Shown: positions 36,260-48,113, counted from the stretch's first letter. The stretch is DNA of 64,000 nt from Physcomitrium patens (GCF_000002425.4 NC_037257.1:13763232-13827231); one strand, 5' to 3'. Translations and numbers: made by a program. Notes: generated from the sequence alone by a model not told the origin.

Positions 36260-37600
36260 AATATTAAATATAAAAGTCTTAATTGAATTCTAACTAAATC
36301 TTAATTTAATATTAACAAATCTTAATAAAATAAAAAATAAATCTCAATCAAATTTTAAAAAAATCCTAAACAAATCCTAATAAAATCCTGGACCAAATTC
36401 TAATGAAGCCCTAAACCAATTCCAACCAAGTTCTTAAAAAAATCCTAAATTCTAATCAAACTTTAGAATAAATCCTAATAAAATCCTAAACAAATCTTAA
36501 TTAAATCCTAAACAAAATCTTAATAAAATATATTTAAAATATAATTTAATCTTAAATTTTATAATTAATTGAAATATTAATAATCAATTATTAAATCATT
36601 GATTTCAACTCAATTTTTATTTTTTTTTAAAAATAAATTGGCAATAAGTACAAAAAATTTAAAGAAAATCAAATATATCAAATAAGATATAACCTCTAAA
36701 ATCCACTTAGGAATTGATTGGCTTCCTTTTTCAATCTTAATGCTTATATTCTAGAGCCAAAATTTCTTAATTTTATCATTCAATAAGTCTCAAACTTTTT
36801 ATAATTGTTAAAATTCAAGTTTATTATTTGTGTGAAAAATTTGACTTCAATCCAAATGATAGATTAAAAAATCTTAGAAATATTCACTGATCCTCTAGAT
36901 CCCAATTTCTAAGACCTCAATATTAAAGTTTAAACTTTAATAAACTTTGAATTAACCATTAGATGTAGGTCAAATTTATAACATAGATTATTTATAATAA
37001 TAATTACTTTACTATAGAATTTCATCTATAGATCATCTACAAATCTCACATAATTGTCTTAAGTACCAATTCTTTAAATTGTTCAAAATCCAAAGTCACT
37101 TGAAAATAATCCTAACTTTACAAAGCCTTTACAAAATTGTTACATATTAAAATCACCTCAAATTAATATTTAAAGAACCTCTCTTTTTTTTCCTCTCAAA
37201 CTCTATTCTTTCATCAACCAAAGAACTATGGAGTTGTAATAGGTGAGTGGTTTGTACCTCAGGGTCTAATTTCAACTTTGGTTCACAACCAATCATCTTC
37301 AGATATCAATTCTTGGTATTTTGAAGTAATATTTTTTTAAAATATATTTTTAATTTCTTCCTAAAAATATCTATATTAATTATATATCTCATTTATTTTG
37401 ATTTGGCTCATTTATGCTCCTAAAAAGTAAGTAAAAGTCTCATAAAAAAGAAGGTAGCATTAACACTTATTAATTTTTACTACCTCTTTGCCTATTATCT
37501 ATATTTATAAGATAATTTGTTTAAATAACTTCATTTAAGCTCCTCTATAATAAAACATTTCCTTTCTTCTTTCACCTAATGGTCATCTTATTACATGACA
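36260..37600 (+). repeat. Repeat block, copy 3 (header missing)
   Basis: An AAATCCTAA-rich tract (36,280-36,560) is followed by the block body: AAATCCACTTAGGAATTG (36,698), GGTAGCATTAACACTTATTA (37,450), and the end TTATTACATGACA at 37,600. It lies between gag and reverse transcriptase relics, the same position as copy 1 at 3.45-4.85 kb. Confidence 0.65.
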
Positions 37601-38760
37601 ATGAATTATCATAAATGAGTATAGATTATTGAAAATTCAATAAAATCACTATTAAGAATATGTATCATCTATATTTGATATTAAGACTTTTCAATCAATT
37701 TAATTAAGCACGATCTTAAATTATTATATACTTATAATGTATATACAATGTAAAATATATTAAAGAAAGAGATAAATGATTGATTTTATTTTGAACAAAA
37801 TATGGATATTTTGAATATAATGTCATGTTTTTAAGACTCGTAAATATACTAACATCTTTCCAACATCTAATGAATGCTCTTTTTGAGTGTTTTAGTCAAT
37901 TTTTTTGTTTTTTATCTAAATAATATTTTAATTTATTCTAAGAACATAAAAAGTATAAATTTTATGTTTGTTTTGTATTACAAAAATTTAGAGATATGAA
38001 ACTATAAGAAAAGATAAAAAAAAAAATGTATTTCATATAGCTTGAGTTTACTTTTGAAGATATATCATTTTAAATAATGGTCTTATAATGGATTCTGAAA
38101 AAGTTCAAACTATCATAGATTGAAAGGTTCTAAGAATAATGAGAGATGTCTAATATTTTTTTGAATTTGCTAATTATTCTTAGATTGTTATTAAGATTTT
38201 TTTTAAAATTATAGGTCTACTTATATATTTAATTTGTAAAGAAATCTTAAGTGCAATAAAAATATTTGAAGTAGCATTTGAAGCTTTAAAGATTTTTATT
38301 TATTTATGTACAAATCTATTGTTGTATTAACTTTTGTAAAGTATTTTTTTAATAAAAATAGACATATAAAATTGTGTCTTTGGTGTAATATTATCATAAA
38401 TGAGAGAAAATGATAAATCTCACTTAGTAGCTTTTTATTCAAAAAAAGTTTTAATACTTAATATCAATTACAAGATTTAAAGCAAAGATCTTTTTATAAT
38501 TATATATTTATTTCAAAAATGAAGCCATTATTTAAAAGACACTTTTAATCAAGTAAATTTTTATACAAATGATAAGGATATCAATTATTTTATGTCAAAA
38601 TATTTTTAAAATTATTGCCAAGTCTATTAAAATATATTTTATTTAAGATTTTATTTTAAGTTTGTTTATTGATTAAAAAAATTCAAGGTTTGTGAGATGC
38701 TTTTTGTAAATAGCTTTATTTTGTACAATTTTTTTTTTTTTAACTTTCAATCAACTACAA
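37601..38760 (+). pseudogene. Ty3/Gypsy reverse transcriptase and RNase H relic
   Basis: It starts directly after the block with pieces like IIENSIKSLLRICII (the [14 protein letters not shown] region), continues through the FEYNVMFL-like segment near 37,810 and the [12 protein letters not shown] segment near 37,950, and reaches RNase H pieces near 38,420 (LVAFYSKK). Stops are very frequent. Confidence 0.75.
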
Positions 38761-38989
38761 CTTATTATATTAAAGCCAAAACAACTTCATCTTTGAGCAA
38801 TGAAATCAACCTTGATTGTTGATTCAATTGTTTTTAGGTAAGTTAAATTAAGTATGTCAATATTTATGGTATTAAGAATAATCCACATAAATCTCATGAC
38901 AATTCTAAGTTTAAATTTTAAAAAATCTTTTCTATTTTGAAGGATTGTTATATATTTTAAAGAGTGAAGTATGACTAAATACTCTTCAA

Positions 38990-39980
38990 GTTCATCACAA
39001 TTTCTTAATTCAAAAAAATTTAGATACAAAAAAAAATTTAGAATTAATATGAAGAGATTTTAGATGGCTTCAAATATAAAAGAAAGTTAAAGATTTTATA
39101 CAATTATGTGATGTTTGTCCAAGATCAAAAATTTCTTGTTATTAATCTTATGGACTTTTTCAACCACTTCTTATATCAAAATAACTATAGTCTTCTATTT
39201 CTTTAGATTTTATTACAACTCTCTTAATCTCAAGTTATTTCTGACTCTATATTTGTAATAGTAGATTATTCCATCAAGATGGTACATTTTGTACAATTAC
39301 AAATCCTATCATAAGTGAAGAAGCTACTAAACTTTTCTTTAACAATATTTATTACTATCATAGGTTACTAAAAGATATTGTATCAAATAGAGGAATTCAA
39401 TTTATATTAAGGTTTTAGAAAATCCTATTGAGAATACTAAAATTCAATTTAAAACTATCTTTGGCTTTATATCTTTAAAGTTTTGGAAAAATAAAATAGA
39501 TACATTAAATTTTAGAATAATATTTAAAATTTACTATAAACTTCCATTAAGATGATTAAAAAACTTTAAAGTCATTGGTAAAATTTTCATGTAATAAAAT
39601 AGTAAATCATTTTATTAAAAAATTACTTTTTTATACTTATTATAGTTATTAATTATAATTTGATGTTTTTATTTTTTAAAAATTAAAATTTTTATAATAA
39701 AATATTTAGAAAATTATTTATTAGAGCTATGTGTAAAAATGAAGGTATAATTAAAAGAATCTAAAGAATAAAAAAGATCAATATAGATATCTATATCAAG
39801 GAATAATCATAATTTTATATTAGCTATAAGATATGGTTAATTTATCGTAATATTAAGACTAGTCACCATTATGATAAGTTATGATATCATAGACTTCAAT
39901 CATTTTTTATTTATAAAAAAAATCAATCTAATTAATTATTAATTATATCTACAAGAGTCTATAAAGATTTATTCCATATT
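38990..39980 (+). pseudogene. Ty3/Gypsy integrase relic
   Basis: Fragments follow the integrase of the young chromovirus: CLSKIKNFL-like (its DVCSRSKTP) near 39,110, a core piece near 39,250 (IIPSRWYIL), KRYCIK*RNSIYI-like (KDIISDRGTQF) near 39,375 and FKTIFGFI near 39,445. No chromodomain is recognisable before the repeat block begins at 40,022. Confidence 0.7.
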
Positions 39981-40021
39981 TTATTTGTTTCTTCTTGAGC
40001 ATAACAAGACAATGGAGACAC

Positions 40022-41625
40022 TGTTGTATTATGTATATTTATGCTTGAAAATGCACTAGGTACTTAATTGTAGAAAGTAAGTAGAAATGCAACAACAATT
40101 CTACCAAATCTAATAGAATCTTTAATAAACTTTAAGTAAACTTTAATAATCCTTATCAAACTTTAATTAATTAAAAATAAATTTAAAAGGCATTACAACA
40201 AAATCACAAAAAAGTCCTAAATTAACCTCAAAGAAAATAATAAGAAATCTTAAAGAAAAATAAAAATAAATCTTTAAAGAAATAATAATAAACTTAAAAA
40301 AATACTAGAAATCAAAACTTTTAAAGAAAAAATAAAAAATTCTAAAGAAATATTAAAAATAAAAATTTAAAATAAATTCCAAATAAATATTAAATAAATC
40401 CTAATCAAATATTAATTTCATACTAATTAGAATCTTAATGAATATTAACCAAATCCTAGATCAAAGCTTAACTGAAATCCTAATTAAAATCTTAATGGAT
40501 TTTAAGCAGATCAAAGGTCAAATCCTAATGAAATCCTAAACCTTACACCAATCCTAATGAATCTTAATCAAATATTAGGTCAAATCTTAATCATATTTTA
40601 GTTAAATCTTAATCAAATCCATACAAAAACTTTAATTCTAATCAAATCCTAGATTCTAAACCAATTCTAATCAATCCTTAATCAAATCTTAAATAATTTT
40701 TTTGATAATTTTAGAATAAATGAAAAATTCAATAATATATCATTAAACCATAAATTTTGATTCAAATTTTGCATACCTTATAATAATTAAGTTAACAACA
40801 AGCAAAATCTTTTAAAGAAGATTACACATACTAAATAGATGATAAATCTTAAAATCCACTCGGGTATTAACCAGCCTTCTTCTTCAATCTTAATGTTGAT
40901 TTCTCTAAGTCAAAATCTCTTAATTCCATTATTAAATGCCTCTCAAGATTTACAAATATGTTGAAAATCAAGTCTACTATCTATATATATAAATTTCATT
41001 TCAATCCAATTGGCAGATTGCTAAAGATCTTAGAAACTCTCACTAATCTTTAAAACCCTATTTTCAAGACTCAAACTTGCTTAAATTTTAATAATCTTTA
41101 ATCCAACCATTAAATTATATCTAAATTTATAATATGTAATAAAAATAACTATAATCACAAATCTATAAATTATCACCTATAGATCTACTACCAAATTCAC
41201 AAAATTCTATCAAATATAAATCTTTTTTTTATTTTATAAAATCAGATTCACCATAAACAATACTAACTTTGCAAAGCTCTTATAAAGATAATTAAAAACT
41301 TAAAATTTCCAAAACCAACATTCAAAGAAATTCTATAAATTTTTCTCTCAAATTCCATTCTTTGATTTGTAAAAGAATCTTGGAATTTTTGTAAGTGCAT
41401 AGTTTTATACCTTAAGATATGATTTTGATCCAAGTTGACAATTTGTCCTCTTTAAATATCAATTTTTGATAATTTGAAGTAAATTTTAATTTAACCTATT
41501 ATTAATTTTCTTTTAAATATATATATATATATATATTAATTTTTTATCTCATTTACTTTGATTTGACTTATTTATGCCTTTACAAAGTAATTAGAAGTTC
41601 TTTCTACAAAAGACAATATTAAGAC
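40022..41625 (+). repeat. Repeat block, copy 4, split by later insertions
   Basis: It starts TGTTGTATTATGTAT, has the header TGCTTGAAAATGCACTAGG (40,042) and a 600-base CCTAA-rich tract (40,130-40,700), then the body. It breaks off near 41,625 where an LTR begins. Its last 70 bases (ATCTTCTATAATAACATCC to CATGTTATGACA) reappear at 48,496-48,566, after the LTR. The LTR therefore inserted into this block. Confidence 0.65.
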
Positions 41626-41701
41626 TAGAAGCTTTCTAGATACTATTTTGACTTTACATGTATTTGTATTTGATTAGTAAGTTAAAAACTTTGTCAACAA
41701 G
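41626..41701 (+). repeat. Older chromovirus LTR, left part
   Basis: AGAAGCTTTCTAGATACT to TTAAAAACTTTGTCAACAAG matches bases around 115-190 of the family LTR in plus orientation. The first 115 bases are missing. It is interrupted at ACAAG by the element at 41,702 and continues at 48,119. Confidence 0.75.
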
Positions 41702-42278
41702 TATCAAAGACAAGAACTCGATGAAAAAATAATCTAGACAAGTGAGCCTTCACTCAAAGAAAGGTAACAAAATATAAATAAATAAGTATGTATATTGAAA
41801 GAGAAACTAGAATGGCTATTACCAAAAGACAAGAAAACTAGAGACCCTTGAAACTAGAGACCCTTGAAACTAGACTAGAAGCAAGAAAGGAGTTGACAAG
41901 AGTGAAGAAGCCTTCACTCTTGTGTCTATATATACTATCTAACTAGGGGCTACGTGGCGACATTCTATAGGACCTCCAATATGTGTTGACTTTGTAGGAC
42001 ACATGCCTTAACTTACAAGGCAAGTTTTTCTACGTGTGGGCCACATAGTTAGCTTGATCTTCAAGCTAACAACATGTGTGGCACATGGCCAACTTGTTGA
42101 CCACGTTTCTAATCTAAAAAGTCAATTAAAGACACCTATGAAGTCAAAGCAGCATCTATGAAGCTTCTAGAAAGCTTCCATATTAAATAATATAGAATTA
42201 ACTTACTTTTACCTACTTTTACTTACTTCTACCTATTTGTATATGTAATTACTAGCTTACATGAGTATGTCCATGACA
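41702..42278 (-). repeat. Chromovirus 3' LTR
   Basis: It is 577 bases long. On the plus strand it begins TATCAAAGAC and ends CCATGACA, so the element-sense ends are TGTCATGG...TTGATA. The solo LTR ends TTTGACA, so the TTGATA end is a mutated TTGACA shared by both LTRs. A TATA box (GTATATATAGA in element sense) lies near 41,935. A 16-base unit GAAACTAGAGACCCTT is doubled here and single in the 5' LTR. Confidence 0.92.
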
Positions 42279-42293
42279 TTACCCCCTCTTCTA
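42279..42293 (-). promoter_or_regulatory. Chromovirus polypurine tract
   Basis: On the minus strand AGAAGAGGGGGTAA directly precedes the 3' LTR start TGTCATGG. Confidence 0.85.
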
Positions 42294-42836
42294 GGGATGA
42301 GTTCCACGAAGAGCGGTCATCATATGTTGAGGAAATCTATGATGTGACAAATTATATTCGCCACATACTTTGATCTTTGTTCTCTTCGAAGATGATTGAT
42401 AGGGCCTTTCAACCATTGGTAGTATCCCATACCAGGGCAAGAAGACCACCCAGTTATTTGATCATTGTTGAGGCCTTCATAACTTCCTTCGAATAGAACA
42501 TTTGGAACACCATCAAGAGTTGTTCCTACCTCTAGCAAAATCACCAAACATCGGGAGTCCCTTCCCAAATTGTGATACCAAACACGTTGTATCTCGCCAT
42601 CTATTCGAGGAAAAACATGTCATTCTTGAAGATCTTCATCTCGATTGCATCGTCTTCAAGGTTGTGACAATCATAATGTCTCGTCCGGTAGGTCAGTAAA
42701 TGAAGGCTCTTGAGTCGAATCCACTGGTTGTTGATTCTCCATCTCCTGAACGTCACAACTATAAAGAAGCTATAAACAAGGATTGAAAGTAGAATGTTAT
42801 CTTGCCTAAATGTTCTTTCTTTTATAAAAAAGATTT

Positions 42837-43330
42837 TTATCTTGATTTTGATGGATGTCGTCGATGAAAAGCCTCCACCGCCTTTGCTGCATTTGCAAGA
42901 TTCTTTATTGGCTCCCATGTGCGTTCACTAATACCATATCCGCGCCAATGGACAAGATATTCCAATCTTTTTTGGCGCCGCCTTAAATCTAAAAGTTCTT
43001 CTACTTCAAACTCTTCATTATTGTCCACTTCTATAGGAGGAGGTGGAGCTTGTGGTCTTTTTGGTATGTCCACTATCTTGTATGATTCAAGAAGAGACAC
43101 GTAGAATACTGGATGGATTTTTATTGAGTCCGGTAGATGTAAACGATATGCAACTGGATTGATTTGTGCAGAAATAGAAAATGGTCCCAATCTTTGATAG
43201 TCCAACTTATCACAAGGACGAGTAGTCTTGATATTGCAACAAAGTAGCCATACCTTATCACCCAAGAGGAATGGTGGTTGTTCCTTTCGATAGACATCCG
43301 CATTGATCTTTTGTTGTTCTTGAGCCTCTT
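42837..43330 (-). pseudogene. Chromovirus integrase C-terminus and chromodomain
   Basis: The frame holds LGPFSISAQINPVAYRLHLP and IHPVFYVSLLESYK, the C-terminal part of Gypsy integrases, then FEVEELLDLRRRQKRLEYLV and HWRGYGISERTWEPIKNL, a chromodomain. Chromodomains guide integration to histone-marked heterochromatin. This frame is open from 43,265 to the stop at 42,837. Confidence 0.9.
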
Positions 43331-43427
43331 TTAACTATGCCCTCATTGTTGTATGTAGCTTTGATAAATGAATTGCCAAATCTTTCGCAGTAGGATTATC
43401 AACTTTTGAAAAGTCAAAAGTATCAAG

Positions 43428-44243
43428 TCATGGATGATAACCATAATTAGCAAAGAAAGGTGTTTGTTTTGTAGAAGAATGTACCGTGTTATTGTAAACA
43501 AACTCTGCCAATGGCAAAAGAGTTGTCCAATTATCTTGTTGGTAGTTAATGATACATCTTAAATATTGCTCTAAAACTTCATTAACACGCTCCATTTGTC
43601 CATCAATTTGAAGATGGAATGCCAAAGATAGTTTTATATCCACTTTTAGAATCTTGAAAAGAGTCCGCCAAAATCTTGATACAAATTGAGTTCCCCTATC
43701 TGATATAATATCCTTAGGTAATCCATGATAGCGATAGATATTGTCAAGAAAGAGCTTAGCTGTTTCTTCACATGTGATAAATTTTGTACATGGTACAAAA
43801 TGTGCCATCTTGGTAAATCGATCTACTATCACAAATATAGAATCATAAGAACCTGAGATTGGAAGATCCGTAATAAAGTCCATAGAAATAGAAGACCATG
43901 ATTGTTCTGGAATAGGTAATGGCTGAAGAAGTCCAAAAGGTCGATGACAAGGAGTTTTTGATCTTGAGCAAACATCACATGATTGTACAAAATCTTTGAC
44001 TGCCTTCCACATTTGAGGCCACCAAAAATCCCTCTATATCAGCTCCAAAGTCTTATTATATCTAAAATATCCTATTGTTGGAAAGTCGTGACGAGCTTGA
44101 AGAACACGTAAACGTGCTTCTCCTTCTGGAACATATAGGTGTCCTTCAAAATAGAGTAGGTTGTTTTTGAATTCAAATTTAGAAGGATCATGAGATTTAG
44201 AAGAACTATTCTTGATATCATAAATAAAAGGGTCTGAAGACAT
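43428..44243 (-). pseudogene. Chromovirus integrase core
   Basis: The catalytic triad is visible: Asp in ISMDFITDLPISG, Asp in KDIISDRGTQF, and Glu in QMERVNEVLEQYLR. The zinc-binding part has LQARHDFPTIGYFRYNKT, where the second His is Tyr, and CDVCSRSK. A TAG near 44,035 separates the zinc-binding part from the core. A truncated frame ends at 43,428. Confidence 0.9.
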
Positions 44244-44300
44244 ACTTAACTGGACTTACTTAAGAAAATTTAAATCAACAGTCAATGTTGATTTTATTGC

Positions 44301-46325
44301 TCAAAGATGAAATTGCTCCAGCTTCAAGAGAACCATTCTTTGTTGCTCAAAAGCTGCATCTCCTTCTTTTGGTACAAGATAAGAACGTCTAGAGAAGGCA
44401 TCAGACAAACCTTGTTGTTTTCCTGGCCGATAAGTGATGATGAACTCGAATCTTGATAAAGACATGCTCCAACGAGCTTGACGACGATTTAATACGTATG
44501 CTGACATAAAATATTCGAGGTTCTTGTGATCCGTATATACAGTGACTGGACTGGAAGCGCCTTCTAGATAATGATGCCATTCTTGAAAAGAATCTACAAT
44601 TGCAAGAAGTTCTTTGTCGTGGATCTCATAATTGATTTCTGCTGCTAAGAATTTTCTTGAATAAAAGGCTACTAGATGAAGTTTGTCATCTGTTCCCATT
44701 TGTGATAAAACTGCACTCAGAGCAAAGTCTGATGCATTTATTTCCATAAAGAATGCTTTGAAAAAATCAACACGATACAAGATTGGTGTAGAAACAAACG
44801 CTCTCTTCAAAGATTCAAAAGCAACTTTTGCTTCTTGATTCCATTGGAGTTTGTCTTTACAAGTCAAACATGTAAGTGGAGATGCAACTTGAGAGAAGTC
44901 TTTGATGAAGATCCGATAGTAGTTGGTAAATCTCAAAAAACATTGGACATCTCTTACCGTTTTTGGAATCTTCTAATCTATAATAGTTTGAACTTTCTTA
45001 GGATCCATTATAAGTCCATTATTTGAAAAGATGTAACCTAAGAAATCGACTTGAATAGTGTGGAATACACACTTTTGTATCTTGGCATAGAGTCCTACAT
45101 CTCTTAATTTGTGTAATACACAACGAACATGAAGTTTATGTTCTTCTGGATTCTTAGAATAGATCAAGATGTCGTCTAGATAACAAACCACAAAATCATC
45201 CAAAAACTCTCAAAAAATATTATTCATTAGATGTTGAAAAGCTGCTGGTGTATTTGTAAGTCCAAAAGGTATGACATTGTATTCAAAATGTCCATACCTA
45301 GTTCAAAACACAATCTTCTATTCATCTCCTTCTTTGATGCGTACTAGATTGTATGCTCTCCGAAGATCTATTTTTGTATAGATCTTAGCTTGATTCAGCT
45401 GATCAAGAAGTCTAGATATTAAAGGTAGTGGATACCTGTTCTTGATGGTAATCTTGTTGAGTCCTCGATAATCAACACACATTCGCAATGATCCATCTTT
45501 TTTCTTCACAAATAGAATTGGAGCTCCTGTTGGAGATTTAGAATGGCATATGAAATTCTTGGCTAGATTTTCTTCAATATACTCCTTGAGTTTAGTCAAC
45601 TCATTTTGTGATAAACTGTAGATTGGTCTGAATGGCGGTTGTGCTTCTTCTTGAAGGTCAATTGAGCAATCATAGGGATGATGTTCCGAGAGTGTATCCG
45701 CATTTTTTTTTTCGAATACATCTTGAAATTCTTGATATTGGCTTGGAATATCACTTGAAGTCTTTTCACCAATAGGAACATGTGTGGCATAAATAATATA
45801 TGGTGATTCTTTCATAGCAGCATGCAATGAAGCCCTTGCACCTATAAATACGGATTTAATTGAACTGGACTTATGACTCTTTACTTGATTAACTACTTTA
45901 TTAGTTATACTTTTAGAAAAAGTAAGAGTTCGGGAAATCCAATCTATTTGAGGGTTGTATTTTTCTAACCACGATAAACCTAAAATGACTGGATTAAAGG
46001 GAGATCTAATGATATTAAATACTACAAAACTATTATGACCATTGATTATTACTTCTATAGGAAGGATTTCATGAGTAATATCTCCAGAAGACAATGGACA
46101 ACCATCTATGACTTCTACATGAACAGATTTAGTTTTCTTTATTAAAGATATGCTATGTCTTTTAGTAAATTTTTCATCTAAAAAATACTTTGAGGCTCTC
46201 GAATCTAACAAGGTAGAGACTTTGAAATGTTTAGGTCCTAAAATAATATTTAATATAAAACAAAGAGAGGGCTCTGAGAAGAGAATAGGATCTTTACTAG
46301 ATATTGTGCAAGGTTCCAAGCGCAC
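44301..46325 (-). pseudogene. Chromovirus protease, reverse transcriptase and RNase H
   Basis: The protease site reads [11 protein letters not shown], where DSGAS is normal, so a Gly is replaced by Arg. Reverse transcriptase follows: [38 protein letters not shown], then TGA codons near 45,310 and 45,212, then [18 protein letters not shown] with the catalytic YLDD. A TAG near 44,974 precedes RNase H: VTYTDHKNLEYF-like and YEIHDKELLAIV. Apart from these stops the frame is well kept. Confidence 0.92.
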
Positions 46326-46330
46326 GGCCC

Positions 46331-47340
46331 CTATTGTAGCTGGACAAACTCGTTTTCTGACATATTATCTTCTTTCATAGCCATACTCCTCATTTTGTGA
46401 TTGCGTCGTTTCTTTGGACAATGTTGAGCAGTGTGCTTTGGTTCTCCACAATATAAAGATAATTCTTCTTGATGACAACGAGTCTTTTCTTGCTTAGTAA
46501 GAAGTTTGAAACGTACTGCATCAATTTTCATATCCACTACTTTTGAATGTATGTGTTGAAGAGGTGTTGGTGTTGCTATTGAATTATAGTAACGTTGAGG
46601 TCCACTTGTACGGCTCTCAGATCAAAATTCAAAAAGGCGATTGTCACACTTCACAACAAAGTCAATTGCTTGACTCAATGTTTGAGGATCATGTAAGTTG
46701 AGCATTAATTTTTTTTTATCTCATATTATAATCTATAGAGAAATTGGCTAATAAGTGCATCATCATCTCACTTGATATCAGTTATAAGTTGTCGAAATTG
46801 TGAAGCATATAACGTTACTGATCGATTGCCTTGTCGTAAAATATGAATCTTATTGGTTGCAACACGAATTGTATCATGTTCTCCATACATGGATCGAAAC
46901 TCAGTAAAAAAAGCCTCTAGATTATCCAATATTAGATCTCGTCGTTCAAGAAAAGATGAAAACCACGATAGTGCTGAACCTAAAAGAAGCGTACTAATGA
47001 ATCTAACTTGCAATCCTAGAGTTGGATAGCTTTGGGGTTGAAGCTCAATGACAAGTTGCACTTGATTGATAAATCTTCGAAACTTGGATCTAGTGCCATC
47101 AAACTTCTCGGGTAGGATAATTCTTGGTTCTCTAACACTGGAAGGGCGTTCCACCATAAGAGAAATGACATGATTTGGTGCAGATGTTGAAGCAGCTCCA
47201 ACCATTTCTATATCTTCATTTCCTGCCAATCTTGTTGTTCCTTGTCGTGGTAAATTGAGTTGATGCATCGCAAGCATTAACTCCCTTAATTGCTCTTGTA
47301 TTTGTGCCATTGCATTCTTCATTTCAAAAAGTTTTGTCAT
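46331..47340 (-). pseudogene. Chromovirus gag with zinc knuckle
   Basis: The frame starts at ATG 47,340 (MTKLFEMKNAMAQIQEQLRE, a likely coiled coil) and continues ILPEKFDGTRSKFRRFINQV and LRQGNRSVTLYASQFRQL. It breaks at a TGA near 46,768 (Trp expected). The last part, open at 46,537-46,331, carries the CCHC knuckle YCGEPKHTAQHC. Order and length fit a chromovirus gag. Confidence 0.88.
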
Positions 47341-47518
47341 GATAACACTTAGAAAAGAGAAGATGTCTAATATCGCTCAAGACAAATAGAAGAGAGGACT
47401 TGAGAACAAAGAAAATACTAAGGACAATATTAGTTTAGAAGAGGGTAATCTGCAACTTCTAATATGTTTATATCTTATGAAGAAAAAGGGATAATCCACT
47501 CTTAATCAAGATTAGACA

Positions 47519-47530
47519 AAGCTCTGATAT
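47519..47530 (-). promoter_or_regulatory. Chromovirus primer-binding site
   Basis: The minus strand reads ATATCAGAGCTT, matching the plant initiator-methionine tRNA complement TGGTATCAGAGC over TATCAGAGC. It lies about 22 bases inside the 5' LTR edge, further than the usual 0-5 bases. Confidence 0.7.
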
Positions 47531-47552
47531 TGTAGGTGTACTCTTGTCAATC

Positions 47553-48113
47553 TATCAAGGACAAGAACTCGATGAAAAAATAATCCAGACAAGTGAGCCT
47601 TCACTCAAAGAAAGGTAATAAAATATAAATAAATAAGTATGTATATTGAAAGAGAAACTAGAATGGCTATTGCCAAAAGACAAGAAAACTAGAGACCCTT
47701 GAAACTAGACTGGAAGCAAGAAAGGAGTTGACAAGAGTGAAGAAGACTTCACTCTTGTCTCTATATATACTATCTAACTAGAGGCTATGTGGCGACGTTC
47801 TATAGGACCTCCAATATGTGTTGACTTTGTAGGACACATGCCTTGACTTACAAGGCAAGTTTTTCTACGTGTGGGTCACATAGTTAGCTTGATCTTCAAG
47901 CTAACAATATGTGTAGCACATGGCCAACTTGTTGACCACGTTTCTAATCTAAAAAGTCAATTAAAGATACCTATGAAGTCAAAGCAGCATCTATGAAGCT
48001 TCTAAGAAGCTTCCATATTAAATAGTATAGAATTAACTTACTTTTATCTACTTTTACTTACTTCTACCTATTTGTATATGTAATTACTAGCTTACATGAG
48101 TATGTCCATGACA
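47553..48113 (-). repeat. Chromovirus 5' LTR
   Basis: It is 561 bases long and matches the 3' LTR except for the 16-base unit and about 19 substitutions. The TATA box lies near 47,762. Confidence 0.92.

Larger units (their letters stand above)
41702..48113 (-). mobile_element. Chromodomain Ty3/Gypsy retrotransposon (chromovirus)
   Basis: This 6.4-kb element lies between ACAAG duplications (41,697-41,701 and 48,114-48,118). Read leftwards it has a 5' LTR, primer-binding site, gag with zinc knuckle, protease, reverse transcriptase (YLDD), RNase H, integrase, chromodomain, polypurine tract and 3' LTR. The LTRs differ by about 19 substitutions plus one 16-base duplication (counted by eye), mostly transitions, so it is the youngest insertion I can date here. 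A handful of stops in gag and pol make it non-coding today. Confidence 0.95.

Noticed and set aside
36280..40700. CCTAA tracts considered as true interstitial telomere arrays
   Set aside because: There are no tandem CCCTAAA units; the motif is irregular and always sits inside the repeat block.
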